Assembly (NCBI RefSeq): GCF_030848565.1
Contig: NZ_JAVDDV010000001.1
Location: 1-64,000, forward strand
Reading direction: 5' to 3'
Source of the DNA: Natronolimnohabitans sp. A-GB9
GTDB lineage: Archaea; Halobacteriota; Halobacteria; Halobacteriales; Natrialbaceae
Length of the DNA: 64,000 bases
Shown: piece after piece, positions 33,347-41,734 of the stretch
Layout: each line of letters begins with the position of its first letter
How positions within the stretch are numbered: the stretch's first letter is position 1
Notes under the pieces: model-generated
Database searches by the model: none
Told to the model about the DNA's origin: nothing
The model's input: the letters and a program-made list of their open reading frames with translations, nothing else
Made by a program: the position numbers and the translations under genes

Positions 33347-35206
33347 CTAATTGTAGGTCTCCGCGCTCGCGACGGCGACCTCGGTACCGTCCGACGTAGC
33401 GTAGACGGTCTCGTCGTCCCGCTCGAAGGCGAGTCCGTTCGCCGTCGCCGACTCGTTTTCCTCGGGGACCGCCGCCGTCTCGACGACGCCGTCGGGGGAC
33501 TCGACTGCGAGGACGAACGTCCCATTTCGGGAGTCGACCGTTACGGTCCGGTCGTCGATCCGAACGTCGGCACTCGAGGCGTTCGACTCGTGGGTCAGCT
33601 GTCGATCCTCGCCGTCGGCCCAGATCTCGACCTGGTAGACGGTGTCGTTGTCGACCGGTTCCCAACCGGTTCGTTCGACGTGGACGGTCTCGCGCCAGCC
33701 GGGGCCACCGACGGTGATCTCTTCCTCGCCCGTAAACGCGAGTCTGTCGGCCGGAACCACTTCCGACCAGAGCTGTCGCTGCTCGCTTTCGACGATCACG
33801 CCGCTTGACTCGAGTGAGACAGCGTCGGCGAGCGGTCCGATCTGGACCGGCGAGACCATCTCGTTCTCGACGTCCTCGGCGTACTGTACCGTGTAATCCT
33901 CGATTTCGACGGCCGTCTCGGCGGACCCACTCGCGTCGTCGAGCACGAAGAGGTTGACGGGGATTGCCATCCCCGCGACGATCGCAAAGACCACGAGGAC
34001 GACGGCCATCGCCGCCTGCCGTCGGCCGACTCCCGCCAGCCGCGTCGATCGTCGCCGCTCCGCTGCGAGCGTCGCGATTCGCTCGAGTCGGGACGTCGAC
34101 GTCCCGGAATCAGTCGTAGCGGCACTCGCCCGTGCGATCTCGAGGGGGCGGTCGACCGGCGACTCACCGGTGGGATCCGTGACGCCAAGCCGAGACCAGA
34201 GCCGGGCAAGACGTCGACCGACTCGCCGCGGGAGAAGAGGGCGGTCGCTGGCGGTGATCGCGACCGTGACGACGAGTGCAAGCGCCGTGACGATCAACAC
34301 ACCGGGTCCCTGGAAGAGGAAGTAGGTATTCTCGCTGCCGAACCAGTAGATCTGCCACAGCCCCTGTGCGAAGCCATATAGGAGAAGCGCGATCCAGAGG
34401 TGGAACGGGTCGGGACGGTGACCGCGTCTGCGAAGGAGTGCGACGCCGAGACCGAGCCCGATGAAAAACCCAAGCGCGTGGCCCTGGATGGCGATGCCGG
34501 CCCAGGAGGGTGCCGACGGTGGACTCGGCTGGGCAACGTAGACGGCGATCGGCGTCTGCATGGCTCGGTAGACCGTCAGAAGCGCACTCTGGACGCCGAG
34601 GACGCCGACGATCGTGACGATCGGGTAGTGGACCAGGGCGAAGCCGGCGAAGGCGAAGACGACGCCGGAAAAGCCGATGACGGGCCCCAGCGCGAACAGG
34701 CTCGTCGCGATCGTAATCGCGACGACGATCGCCGGGAACACGACCAGCGCACGGACCCACGGGTTCGCCCGCCACGAGGAGACAGTCCCTTCGTCTCGGC
34801 CGTCGGGGTAGTGTCCCCACGCGTACTCCGCGATCGGTGCGACGACGGCAGTCCCGGCGAGGTTTCCGAGGAGATGTCCCGGGCCGGCATGCGAGAACGA
34901 CGCCGTCAGCATCCCCAGCGGGTAGAAGTAGGAGTACGCACGGTAGGGAAGCGTCACCGGATTCTCGAAGTCGGTGATACCGTCCTGGACGAACAGATAG
35001 ACACAGAAGACCAGCGCGATCACGAGCAGCGAGCCCCAGGGCACGCCCATGACGAGCCGCGACCGGGCGATCTCGACCCAGCGCCGTCCGTCATCGGCCC
35101 GGTGGAGACGCCTGACGACGGCGACGGAGACGAGTATCGTCGCCGCTATCACCAGCGGGAGGACGACCGTCTCGAGAAACGTCAGGGGGCTCACAGTCGG
35201 GCGCAT
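33347..35206 (-). CDS. Rhomboid-family intramembrane serine protease with large C-terminal domain
   Basis: A 619-residue protein. The rhomboid core has SHAGPGHLLGNLAG (His106, His111 and Asn115 region), the nucleophile Ser180 in GFSGVVFAFAG and catalytic His243 in AIQGHALGF, so the Ser-His dyad is complete. After the core come further helices (to about 310), a soluble loop, another helix (about 400-420: AMAVVLVVFAIVAGMAIPVN) and about 200 residues of beta-rich domain, probably outside the cell. Start at 35206 gives MRPTVSPLTF. Substrates are unknown. Extended rhomboids of this shape are known in haloarchaea. Confidence 0.85.
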   Translation of the reverse strand: MRPTVSPLTFLETVVLPLVIAATILVSVAVVRRLHRADDGRRWVEIARSRLVMGVPWGSLLVIALVFCVYLFVQDGITDFENPVTLPYRAYSYFYPLGMLTASFSHAGPGHLLGNLAGTAVVAPIAEYAWGHYPDGRDEGTVSSWRANPWVRALVVFPAIVVAITIATSLFALGPVIGFSGVVFAFAGFALVHYPIVTIVGVLGVQSALLTVYRAMQTPIAVYVAQPSPPSAPSWAGIAIQGHALGFFIGLGLGVALLRRRGHRPDPFHLWIALLLYGFAQGLWQIYWFGSENTYFLFQGPGVLIVTALALVVTVAITASDRPLLPRRVGRRLARLWSRLGVTDPTGESPVDRPLEIARASAATTDSGTSTSRLERIATLAAERRRSTRLAGVGRRQAAMAVVLVVFAIVAGMAIPVNLFVLDDASGSAETAVEIEDYTVQYAEDVENEMVSPVQIGPLADAVSLESSGVIVESEQRQLWSEVVPADRLAFTGEEEITVGGPGWRETVHVERTGWEPVDNDTVYQVEIWADGEDRQLTHESNASSADVRIDDRTVTVDSRNGTFVLAVESPDGVVETAAVPEENESATANGLAFERDDETVYATSDGTEVAVASAETYN

Positions 35207-35361
35207 ATCCTGTGGTTCGAGCGTGACTGTATATGGATTTCCGTTCCCGCTATCGAGTCTCCTGGCCCTCGAGTGCGACCGATACCTCACGTCGCGTCAC
35301 TCGAGTCGGACCTCGCGGTCGAACAGAAAGGTACAAGCGGCCGACGACCGGAGCAGTGGAC

Positions 35362-35646
35362 ATGGAACTGCGGGTCACCGAGAGCACCGAGGACGAACTC
35401 TCGATCGAGATCGCCGGCGAGGACCACACGTTTATGAACGTCCTCAAGGGCGCACTGCTCGAGCACGAAGCCGTCAGCGCCGCCACTTACGACGTCAATC
35501 CCGAACAGTCGGGCGGCCAGACCGAACCGATTCTGACGATCAAGACCGAAGGCGGCGTCGACCCCCTCGAGGCGCTCGAGGACGCTGCCGTCAACGTCCG
35601 CGAGAAGGCGGTTTCCTTCCGCGAGGCGTTCGAGGCGGCCGCCTGA
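35362..35646 (+). CDS. rpo11: DNA-directed RNA polymerase subunit Rpo11 (L)
   Basis: A 94-residue subunit that pairs with Rpo3 to form the assembly platform of archaeal RNA polymerase. The family motif [19 protein letters not shown] is diagnostic, as is [15 protein letters not shown] at the C-terminus. Start at 35362 ([17 protein letters not shown]). Its stop codon is fused to a type A repeat. Confidence 0.95.
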   Translation: MELRVTESTEDELSIEIAGEDHTFMNVLKGALLEHEAVSAATYDVNPEQSGGQTEPILTIKTEGGVDPLEALEDAAVNVREKAVSFREAFEAAA

Positions 35647-35725
35647 TACGGACTGCTGTGTCGATTTCCCGCCGCTTGCCGACCCCGTGTGGCGATCGGC
35701 GGGAACTGACTACGGGAGACCGTAT
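35646..35725. repeat. Palindromic repeat, type A, after rpo11
   Basis: ATACGGACTGCTGTGTCGAT ... GGCGATCGGCGGGAACTGAC ... GGGAGACCGTAT. Same arrangement as 4878-4958; the first A is the last base of the rpo11 stop codon. Confidence 0.8.
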
Positions 35726-35805
35726 GAATCGCGGCGTCGAAGCCGGCGTCTCGTCTCTTCTGTCGTTCGTTCTCCGAAAAGCGGATGCTGTGATCGCCCG
35801 GTCGG

Positions 35806-36627
35806 TCAACACGTCACGTAGTAGACGTAGACCGAGCCGTCGACGACGTGAAGATCGATCCCTTCCGCGTCGAAGTCGCCGTCTGTCACCTCGTCGGTCG
35901 TCTCGAGCGTGGCGGCGACGTCGTCGGCGAGCGCTGCCTCGTCGTCGTAGTCGTCGATCGACAGCACCGCCGGGAACGGGCCGCCGATCGCGTCGTTTCG
36001 ACAGTCGACGTCGAAGTCGGTCGGCGTTACCCGTTCGGGTTGTGCGTCGTCGTACTCGATCGCGACGTGTGCGCGATTGTTGTACTCGGCGAAGGCTGCG
36101 AGCCCGCTATCGTACGACCGCTCGGCGTCGCGTTCGGCCTCGAGGCGGTCGTGGATCTCGCCTTCGGTCGCCTCGAGGTCGATGCCGCCGGCTTCCGTCC
36201 CCTCGCCGGGTGCGTCGGGCGGCGACGGCTCCCCGAGGCCGGGAACGATCGAGAGCGGGACGATCCCGGTGGCAAACAGCGCGACGACCACGGCGAAGAC
36301 GACGAAAATCGGGAGATACGGTCTGGCTACCTCGAGCCAACTCGGCGTCTCGAGGTCGCGCTCGACGTCGTCGTAGGTCTGTTCGACTTTCTCTAGGTCG
36401 TGGTTGCCACAGCGGGCACACGGCGGGTTGTTCTTGACGTGGTCCCGGCCGCAGTTGCGACAGCGCCAGACGTAGGTCGTTCCGGTGTCGACCGTTCCGG
36501 TCGACGACGTCGGCTCGTCGTCCCCCTCGCGGACGATAGCCTTCTCGAAGGTGTTGTGCCCGCAGTTGTCACAGGGAGGGTCGTTCTCCGCGTGTGGTTT
36601 TCCACACCACGTACACCGCCACTTCAC
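35806..36627 (-). CDS. Double zinc-ribbon membrane-anchored protein
   Basis: A 273-residue protein. Two zinc ribbons open it: CTWCGKPHAENDPPCDNCG and CRNCGRDHVKNNPPCARCG, with a linker between. One membrane helix follows (about 106-128: IFVVFAVVVALFATGIV). The outer domain (about 145-273) has helices EIHDRLEAERDAERSYDSGL resembling part of a CAP/SCP-like domain, but it is too short to be certain. Probably a membrane protein with a cytoplasmic metal-binding head; function unknown. Confidence 0.7.
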   Translation of the reverse strand: MKWRCTWCGKPHAENDPPCDNCGHNTFEKAIVREGDDEPTSSTGTVDTGTTYVWRCRNCGRDHVKNNPPCARCGNHDLEKVEQTYDDVERDLETPSWLEVARPYLPIFVVFAVVVALFATGIVPLSIVPGLGEPSPPDAPGEGTEAGGIDLEATEGEIHDRLEAERDAERSYDSGLAAFAEYNNRAHVAIEYDDAQPERVTPTDFDVDCRNDAIGGPFPAVLSIDDYDDEAALADDVAATLETTDEVTDGDFDAEGIDLHVVDGSVYVYYVTC

Positions 36628-36684
36628 TGGTAGAAGTGCGCGACCGCGGCAGTATAAGCGTATTGGAAGCGCCAGTGCAGCAGC

Positions 36685-37500
36685 TTACAGCCGGACCGGC
36701 ACGTCCCGCTCGTCGAGATACTCCTTGACGTCCGCGATCGAGTACTCGTCGAAGTGGAAGATCGACGCCGCGAGCCCGGCGTCGGCGTCGGCCTCGGTGA
36801 ACACCTCGTGCATGTGCTCGGGGCCGCCACAGCCCGAAGAGGCGATAACCGGCGTGTCGACGACGTCACAGACCGCCGCGGTCAGCGGGACGTCGTAGCC
36901 ATCTTTGGTACCGTCCTTGTCGATCGAGTTGACGAACAGTTCGCCGGCGCCCCGCTGTTCGGCCTCCTGGGCCCACTCGAGGACGTCGATCCCGGTTCCT
37001 TCACGGCCGCCTTTCTTCGTACACTCGAACCAGCAGGACTCGCCGTCGACCTCGACGTAGTGTTCGCCGCCCTCGTCGAACCGTCGGCGGGCGTCGACGC
37101 TGATGACGATACACTGGCTGCCAAAGGCCGCCGCGCCGTCGTTGATCAGTTCGGGTCGCTCTAGGGCACCGGTGGTGATCGACACCTTGTCAGCGCCGGC
37201 CCGCAGCGTCTCCTTGATGTCCTCGGTGGTGCGGATACCCCCGCCTACCGTGAGGGGGATGAAGACCTCGTCGGCGACGTCGCGGACGACGTCGAGCATC
37301 GTCTCGCGTCCTTCCGCGGAGGCGGTGATGTCGAGGAAGACGAACTCGTCGGCGCCGGATTCGTTGTACGCCTTGGCCATCTCGACCGGATCACCGGTGT
37401 ACTCGAGGTCCTCGAAGTGAACGCCGGTGTAGACGGCCGGGTTCCCGTCCTCGTCTAAATCCACGTCGATACACGGGATGATTCGCTTGGTCAGTGCCAT
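36685..37500 (-). CDS. hisF: Imidazole glycerol phosphate synthase, cyclase subunit HisF
   Basis: A 271-residue (beta/alpha)8 barrel that, with HisH, makes imidazole glycerol phosphate and AICAR from PRFAR in histidine biosynthesis. Catalytic aspartates are placed as expected: IIPCIDVDLDEDG near the N-terminus and VISVDARR (E. coli/Thermotoga D130 position). VGGGIRTTEDIKE and ASSGCGGPEHM form the phosphate-binding loops. No other his gene is adjacent. Confidence 0.95.
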   Translation of the reverse strand: MALTKRIIPCIDVDLDEDGNPAVYTGVHFEDLEYTGDPVEMAKAYNESGADEFVFLDITASAEGRETMLDVVRDVADEVFIPLTVGGGIRTTEDIKETLRAGADKVSITTGALERPELINDGAAAFGSQCIVISVDARRRFDEGGEHYVEVDGESCWFECTKKGGREGTGIDVLEWAQEAEQRGAGELFVNSIDKDGTKDGYDVPLTAAVCDVVDTPVIASSGCGGPEHMHEVFTEADADAGLAASIFHFDEYSIADVKEYLDERDVPVRL

Positions 37501-37532
37501 TTACTGTCCGACCGTTCGCACCGAGGATAGTA

Positions 37533-37641
37533 ATACTGTTGGACAGCACTGTTCGACGATCGGTCGCGCGACTGCGGCCGTCCCGCGGGTGACGGCCGCG
37601 AGTTCGCGACCGACGTCTCACTGCCTGCTGTCCGACAGTAT
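37533..37641. repeat. 109-bp hairpin repeat, type B copy 2
   Basis: Same length and arrangement as the copy at 12734-12842: ends ATACTGTTGGACAGCA and TGCTGTCCGACAGTAT, with a centre GCCGTCCCGCGGGTGACGGC. It sits in the gap between hisF and the minus-strand lipoprotein gene. Confidence 0.8.
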
Positions 37642-37669
37642 AAAGGCGTCTGGATCGGGCGATTTCCGG

Positions 37670-39034
37670 TTACGCCTCGAGCAGCCGACTCCGGAACGCC
37701 GCGAGCGCGTCCGGGAGGACCGTAAACCGGGCCTCGAGGCAGACGTACTCGCTGTACTCGTCGCCAAGCGTGACGTTCATCTCGGGGTCGCCGTCGGCAC
37801 TGCGGCGTATCGCGTCGTCGGTCCAGCCGAGGTCGCGAACGGTGTCTGCGAGACGAGCCATCCCGAGCGACGGCCGCGTGACCGACTCGATCGCCGATTC
37901 GGCCGCTTCGACCGTCGCCGTTCGCTGGGCTCGGATCTCGTCGATCGACTCGGGGGCCGTAACCGCTCCCGATTCGAATCGCTCGCGGACGTCCTCGAAG
38001 GCCCGATACTCGTGTTCGAACCGGAGCGCTGCGGACAGCCCGGGTCCGTAGCGACCGTCCTCGAGGGCGTCTTCCAGTCCGTCCGCGGCACGATAGACCG
38101 GTCTGACAGCGTCCCAGAGGAGCGTCTGGTCGAACCCCTGTTCGACCTCGCTCGCGACGAGGTCGGCGAGCCAGTCGTCCCCGTCCTGGTCGGGCAGGTC
38201 GACGTCGGCGACTCGATCGCGTGACGCCTCGAGCGCGTCGGCGAAGACGGGTTCGAGGTCGGCGCGGTCGCCCGTTTCGTCGGCGTACCGTCCGCGACAG
38301 TGGTCCCAGACGGCCGTCGTCGCCGTGGCGAACTCGAGGTCGCCGGCGGCCTCACCGAGGTCGACGACGGCCGACGCCTCGTCGACGTTCCAGCGGTCGA
38401 GTCGTCGAGTCGCCGTCTCCAGGTCGTCCTCGAGTTCGGCGTAGAACAGCGCCGCACGGAGCCGGCCGTCTTCGCCGTCTTCGCCGCGATACGCGACCCC
38501 GTCGAGTCGGTCTGCAAGCGTCGACCGAGCGGACCGACGCTCGTCACCGAGATCGTCGAGGAGGGTCTCGCGATCGGCGTCGATCGCGGACCAGGTCACG
38601 GTCGCCGTCCGGGCGTCGTCGCGAGCGTCCCGCGTCGTTCGCAGCGCGTGGTATCGCTCGGGGCCGGTCGCGTCGACCGTCTCCTCGAGTGACTCGATCG
38701 CGCCGTCGCGTCGGTCGGCGATCGCGTTTCGAACGACGCCGTTTGGGACCTCGTCGGCGGTGATCGGCTCCGGGACGGCCGCGAGGAGGTCGTCTACGCG
38801 ATACCGTTCGGCCTCGAGGGCGGTCTTTGCCGGCTCGATCGGCACTGGCCGATCGACCGTCGGCGCCGATGGGCTCTCGGTCAGGATCGACTCGGCTTCC
38901 GCCCGGGTGAACGTCGTCGCCGTCGTCACGTCGTCGTTTCCGGGAGCGCTACAGCCGGCGACAGCGACGGCGGCGCCGCCTGCGAGTCCCACGAGGAGTC
39001 GTCGCCGATCGAAACGGGGACGTTCCCCCGTCAT
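37670..39034 (-). CDS. Tat-type lipoprotein, helical
   Basis: A 454-residue exported protein: twin-arginine leader (FDRRRLLVGLAGGAAVA) and lipobox VAGC, then an almost wholly helical, acidic mature region without a recognised enzyme motif. The last part holds EYVCLEARFTVLP. Start at 39034 (MTGERPRFDRRRL). It overlaps the upstream lipoprotein by 4 nt, so both are made together. Function unknown. Confidence 0.65.
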   Translation of the reverse strand: MTGERPRFDRRRLLVGLAGGAAVAVAGCSAPGNDDVTTATTFTRAEAESILTESPSAPTVDRPVPIEPAKTALEAERYRVDDLLAAVPEPITADEVPNGVVRNAIADRRDGAIESLEETVDATGPERYHALRTTRDARDDARTATVTWSAIDADRETLLDDLGDERRSARSTLADRLDGVAYRGEDGEDGRLRAALFYAELEDDLETATRRLDRWNVDEASAVVDLGEAAGDLEFATATTAVWDHCRGRYADETGDRADLEPVFADALEASRDRVADVDLPDQDGDDWLADLVASEVEQGFDQTLLWDAVRPVYRAADGLEDALEDGRYGPGLSAALRFEHEYRAFEDVRERFESGAVTAPESIDEIRAQRTATVEAAESAIESVTRPSLGMARLADTVRDLGWTDDAIRRSADGDPEMNVTLGDEYSEYVCLEARFTVLPDALAAFRSRLLEA

Positions 39035-39702
39035 CGACCACCCTCCTCGTCGGTAGCGGTGTCGTTGGTCGACGTCCGCTCGCCGTCGGTGACGGCGCGT
39101 TCTGACGGCGGACACGACCTGCTCTCGCTGCTTGCACGACTCGACGGGGCCGCCTCGTACGCACGCTGGACGCGAACGAAGACCGCTTCCATGACCGTCA
39201 CGTCGGCCTCACAGGGCGTCGTCGGTGCTTTCAGCGACTGGCAGAACTGCGTTCGAAACTCGTCTGGATTGGCCTGAACACTCAGGAGGTGGCGACGATA
39301 GCAGTCTTCGATCTCCCGCTGGTCGATTACGACCGACTCGGTCTCGAAGTCGGTCGCCTCGAGGAAGGTCCGTGCGTCGTCGACGTCCTCGTCGTCGGCG
39401 TCGATCCGTATGGCCGACGCCTCGTCGTCGCTCAGGACGAACTCGACCGATCGCTCGTACGGTCTCGAACCCGTCTTTTCGCCGTCCTCCGGAGGCTCGC
39501 CGTCGGGATAGACGAACGGCTCCGCGCCGTCGGCCCGCAGCGTCAGCGACTCGTACTCGTCGGACGGCATCGGCTCGCCGCCCTCGGTGACGTTGTGCTC
39601 GATACTTTCCGACTCGCTGAACCCCGTACAGCCCGCGATCACTGCGGAGAGAGAACCACCGGCGGCTAACAGTCGCCGTCTGGAGCGGTCGATGGAGGGC
39701 AT
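39031..39702 (-). CDS. Lipoprotein with SR-R leader, function unknown
   Basis: A 223-residue exported protein. Leader IDRSRRRLLAAGGSLSAVI, lipobox VIAGC, then a beta-rich domain (YESLTLRADGAEPFVYPDGE) and a helix with CYRRHLLSVQ and FRTQFCQSL; the four mature Cys could form disulfides. Start at 39702 (MPSIDRSRRRLLAAGG); the longer upstream frame lacks leader logic. It is co-transcribed with the helical lipoprotein downstream and is likely its partner. Confidence 0.65.
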   Translation of the reverse strand: MPSIDRSRRRLLAAGGSLSAVIAGCTGFSESESIEHNVTEGGEPMPSDEYESLTLRADGAEPFVYPDGEPPEDGEKTGSRPYERSVEFVLSDDEASAIRIDADDEDVDDARTFLEATDFETESVVIDQREIEDCYRRHLLSVQANPDEFRTQFCQSLKAPTTPCEADVTVMEAVFVRVQRAYEAAPSSRASSESRSCPPSERAVTDGERTSTNDTATDEEGGR

Positions 39703-39845
39703 TGCACAGTATAATCCAACCGATCGACAAATATTTTCCGGCAACTGACCGGTCACACGACCGGTACGATCTGTCGTGCCGAGTGTCTCCACGATCCGGA
39801 GCCGTTGCAGGTGTCTTTAAGGTCTGTAGCCGGAAACGTACGACT

Positions 39846-40028
39846 ATGGCAGACGATACGGAACCAGCGGCAGATCACGGCTCGGCAGCCGACGTCGGAC
39901 ACGACCTCGAGGCAGAACGGACGACCGCGCCGATGAGCGAGTACACCGCTCGCGACGTCGGGATCGGAATCGTCGTGATGCTGATCGGTGCCGTCCTCGC
40001 GTTCGGAATCCCGCTGCTAGCGCTGTAG
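39846..40028 (+). CDS. Small single-span membrane protein (DUF7550-like)
   Basis: A 60-residue protein: acidic N-terminus, YTARDVGIGIVVMLIGAVLA and a short end FGIPLLAL, so one membrane helix with the C-terminus near the outer face. Similar short haloarchaeal proteins are common and uncharacterised. The start ATG at 39846 has an AT-rich region upstream. Confidence 0.6.
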   Translation: MADDTEPAADHGSAADVGHDLEAERTTAPMSEYTARDVGIGIVVMLIGAVLAFGIPLLAL

Positions 40029-40051
40029 GCGCGCGATAAGGAAATCGGGAG

Positions 40052-40282
40052 TTAGAAGACGTACTCGTCGTCGTGGCCCATCATCCCGTCGTCTTCGAGG
40101 CCGGTTCCGCCGGTCGTTCCGCCTTCCTCTTCGTCCATCGGTCCACTCGTTTTGTAGGCCTTGATCCCGGTCGAGAGGAGGTCTTCGATCGCTTCCTCAC
40201 GATTGACGAACTCGCCGCGTTCGACCATCTGAGCGATCTGCATCTCGAGGTGTTCCGGGATGGTGATCTCTACTTTCGGCAT
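40052..40282 (-). CDS. Ribbon-helix-helix (CopG-like) DNA-binding protein
   Basis: A 76-residue protein. The first 45 residues form a ribbon-helix-helix fold (PKVEITIPEHLEMQIAQMVE, then GEFVNREEAIEDLLSTGI), followed by a Gly/Asp-rich tail. Likely a dimeric transcriptional regulator; target unknown. Confidence 0.75.
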   Translation of the reverse strand: MPKVEITIPEHLEMQIAQMVERGEFVNREEAIEDLLSTGIKAYKTSGPMDEEEGGTTGGTGLEDDGMMGHDDEYVF

Positions 40283-40478
40283 CTGATTCGGCTTTCGGCG
40301 AGGGGGTATTTAGGTTTGACGGGGACTCTGCTGACTCGAAAACGGATCCGGTACTTTTGTTGTGACTGCGTGTCATACCTGTGGGAACGGTCGCACGTCG
40401 CCGATCCGACCGATGCGAAAATCGGCTGTGGCCGGCCGGACCAGCGCGAGAGCGTAAAATCGTGGCCTGCGTTCCGTG

Positions 40479-40778
40479 TTACTTATTGCCCATCATCGAG
40501 TCGAGCGCGTTCTTCAGCGTCGTCCCGGGCTGGGTGAGCGAGTTGAGCTGCTGGCGCATCTTGCGCTGGTTGAAGTAACTCGCGAACGCGAGGATAGTCG
40601 GCGGCCAGAGGCCGACGAACAGTCCTCGCTGTCGATCGCCGCGCACGAAGAAGTAGTACCACGAGAGCCCGACCGACGCGGCCGACGCCATCAAGGCTGG
40701 GCCAAGGGCTTGTTCGCTGACTTCTTCCGCTGCCTGTCCGGACATTTCTCGTTCCTGCATCTGCTGTCTACTCGCCAT
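40479..40778 (-). CDS. Small two-span membrane protein
   Basis: A 99-residue protein with hydrophobic segments LMASAASVGLSWYYFFV and GLFVGLWPPTILAFASYF and a basic, amphipathic C-terminal half (NQRKMRQQLNSL). An ATG at 40745 is a possible alternative start. Function unknown; conserved-looking in haloarchaea. Confidence 0.65.
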   Translation of the reverse strand: MASRQQMQEREMSGQAAEEVSEQALGPALMASAASVGLSWYYFFVRGDRQRGLFVGLWPPTILAFASYFNQRKMRQQLNSLTQPGTTLKNALDSMMGNK

Positions 40779-41061
40779 ACGGTATGGGAATCGCCGAGAC
40801 CGTACTAATGGCTGGCGAGGGTTTCGACGGGAATTCCGCGACTTGTGATGCTGATCCGACTATTACGGATCGTTTCGGTCGACGCCCCGTTCCGGTAATT
40901 CCTGATTGTGGGACGCGACTCGTCTCACTCGAGTAGAGTACCGGCAGCACTGTCTGGTTCTCTGGCAGGCGATCGCGAGTGCCTCCTCGAACGGCCTAGA
41001 CGACGCGGCCGACCGCACTCGAGACGCCAGGCCTACGTCAGTCGACACAGAGGAAACGAGT

Positions 41062-41664
41062 ATGAGCGACGACGCAACCGACGTTACGGACCTCTACCGT
41101 GAGTTCGGCGACGACCGACTGCCGCCGGGCCAGCGTGAGACCGACGAATTTCCGGTCCTCTCGAAGGGTCCGACACCGGATTGGGATCCCGAAACGTGGG
41201 CGTTTACCGTTACCGGCGCCGTCGAGGAGGAACTCACCTTCGACTGGGAGGAGTTTCGCGACCTGCCAAGCGAGACCCAGCGCCAGGACTTCCACTGTGT
41301 GACCGGCTGGAGCAGGTTCGACTGTCAGTTTACGGGCGTTCCGTTCCCCGAACTCGCCGAGCGCGCGGGCGTCGAGGACGACGCCGTCCACGTCGTGTTC
41401 TCCGCGCTCGACGGCTACACCACCGACCTCCCGCTTTCCGACTGTATGCACGAAGCGGTGTTGTTCGCGTGGGGATACGATGGCGAACCCCTCCCCGAGG
41501 ACCACGGCGGCCCGCTCCGCGTCGTCACGCCCCACAAGTACGCCTACAAGGGCGCGAAGTGGGTCGACGGCGTCGAGTTCTGTACCGAGCCCGAACGCGG
41601 CTACTGGGAACAGCGTGGCTATTCGCGGACGGCGGATCCGTGGCAGGAAGAGCGGTACAGTTAG
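41062..41664 (+). CDS. Molybdopterin-dependent oxidoreductase (sulfite oxidase-like)
   Basis: A 200-residue enzyme with the oxidoreductase molybdopterin-binding fold of the sulfite oxidase/YedY family. The Mo-ligand Cys is in DFHCVTGWSRFD, and GGPLRVVTPHKYAYKGAKWV is the other signature (pterin contact). No leader is seen, so it acts in the cytoplasm, unlike YedY. It is shorter than sulfite oxidase (no dimer domain). The electron acceptor is unknown. It lies upstream of the menaquinone genes but may be separate. Confidence 0.85.
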   Translation: MSDDATDVTDLYREFGDDRLPPGQRETDEFPVLSKGPTPDWDPETWAFTVTGAVEEELTFDWEEFRDLPSETQRQDFHCVTGWSRFDCQFTGVPFPELAERAGVEDDAVHVVFSALDGYTTDLPLSDCMHEAVLFAWGYDGEPLPEDHGGPLRVVTPHKYAYKGAKWVDGVEFCTEPERGYWEQRGYSRTADPWQEERYS

Positions 41665-41734
41665 TCGTGCCGACGCCACGGTATCGGGGCCGGGATAGTT
41701 AGGCTGAAGGCACGCCGGTCCTGAACTGCGCTCA

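Noticed and set aside
32855-33808. A plus-strand frame covering the gap between the ABC operon and the rhomboid gene
   Set aside because: It is antisense to parts of both genes and shows no recognisable motif; the gap is better read as regulatory.
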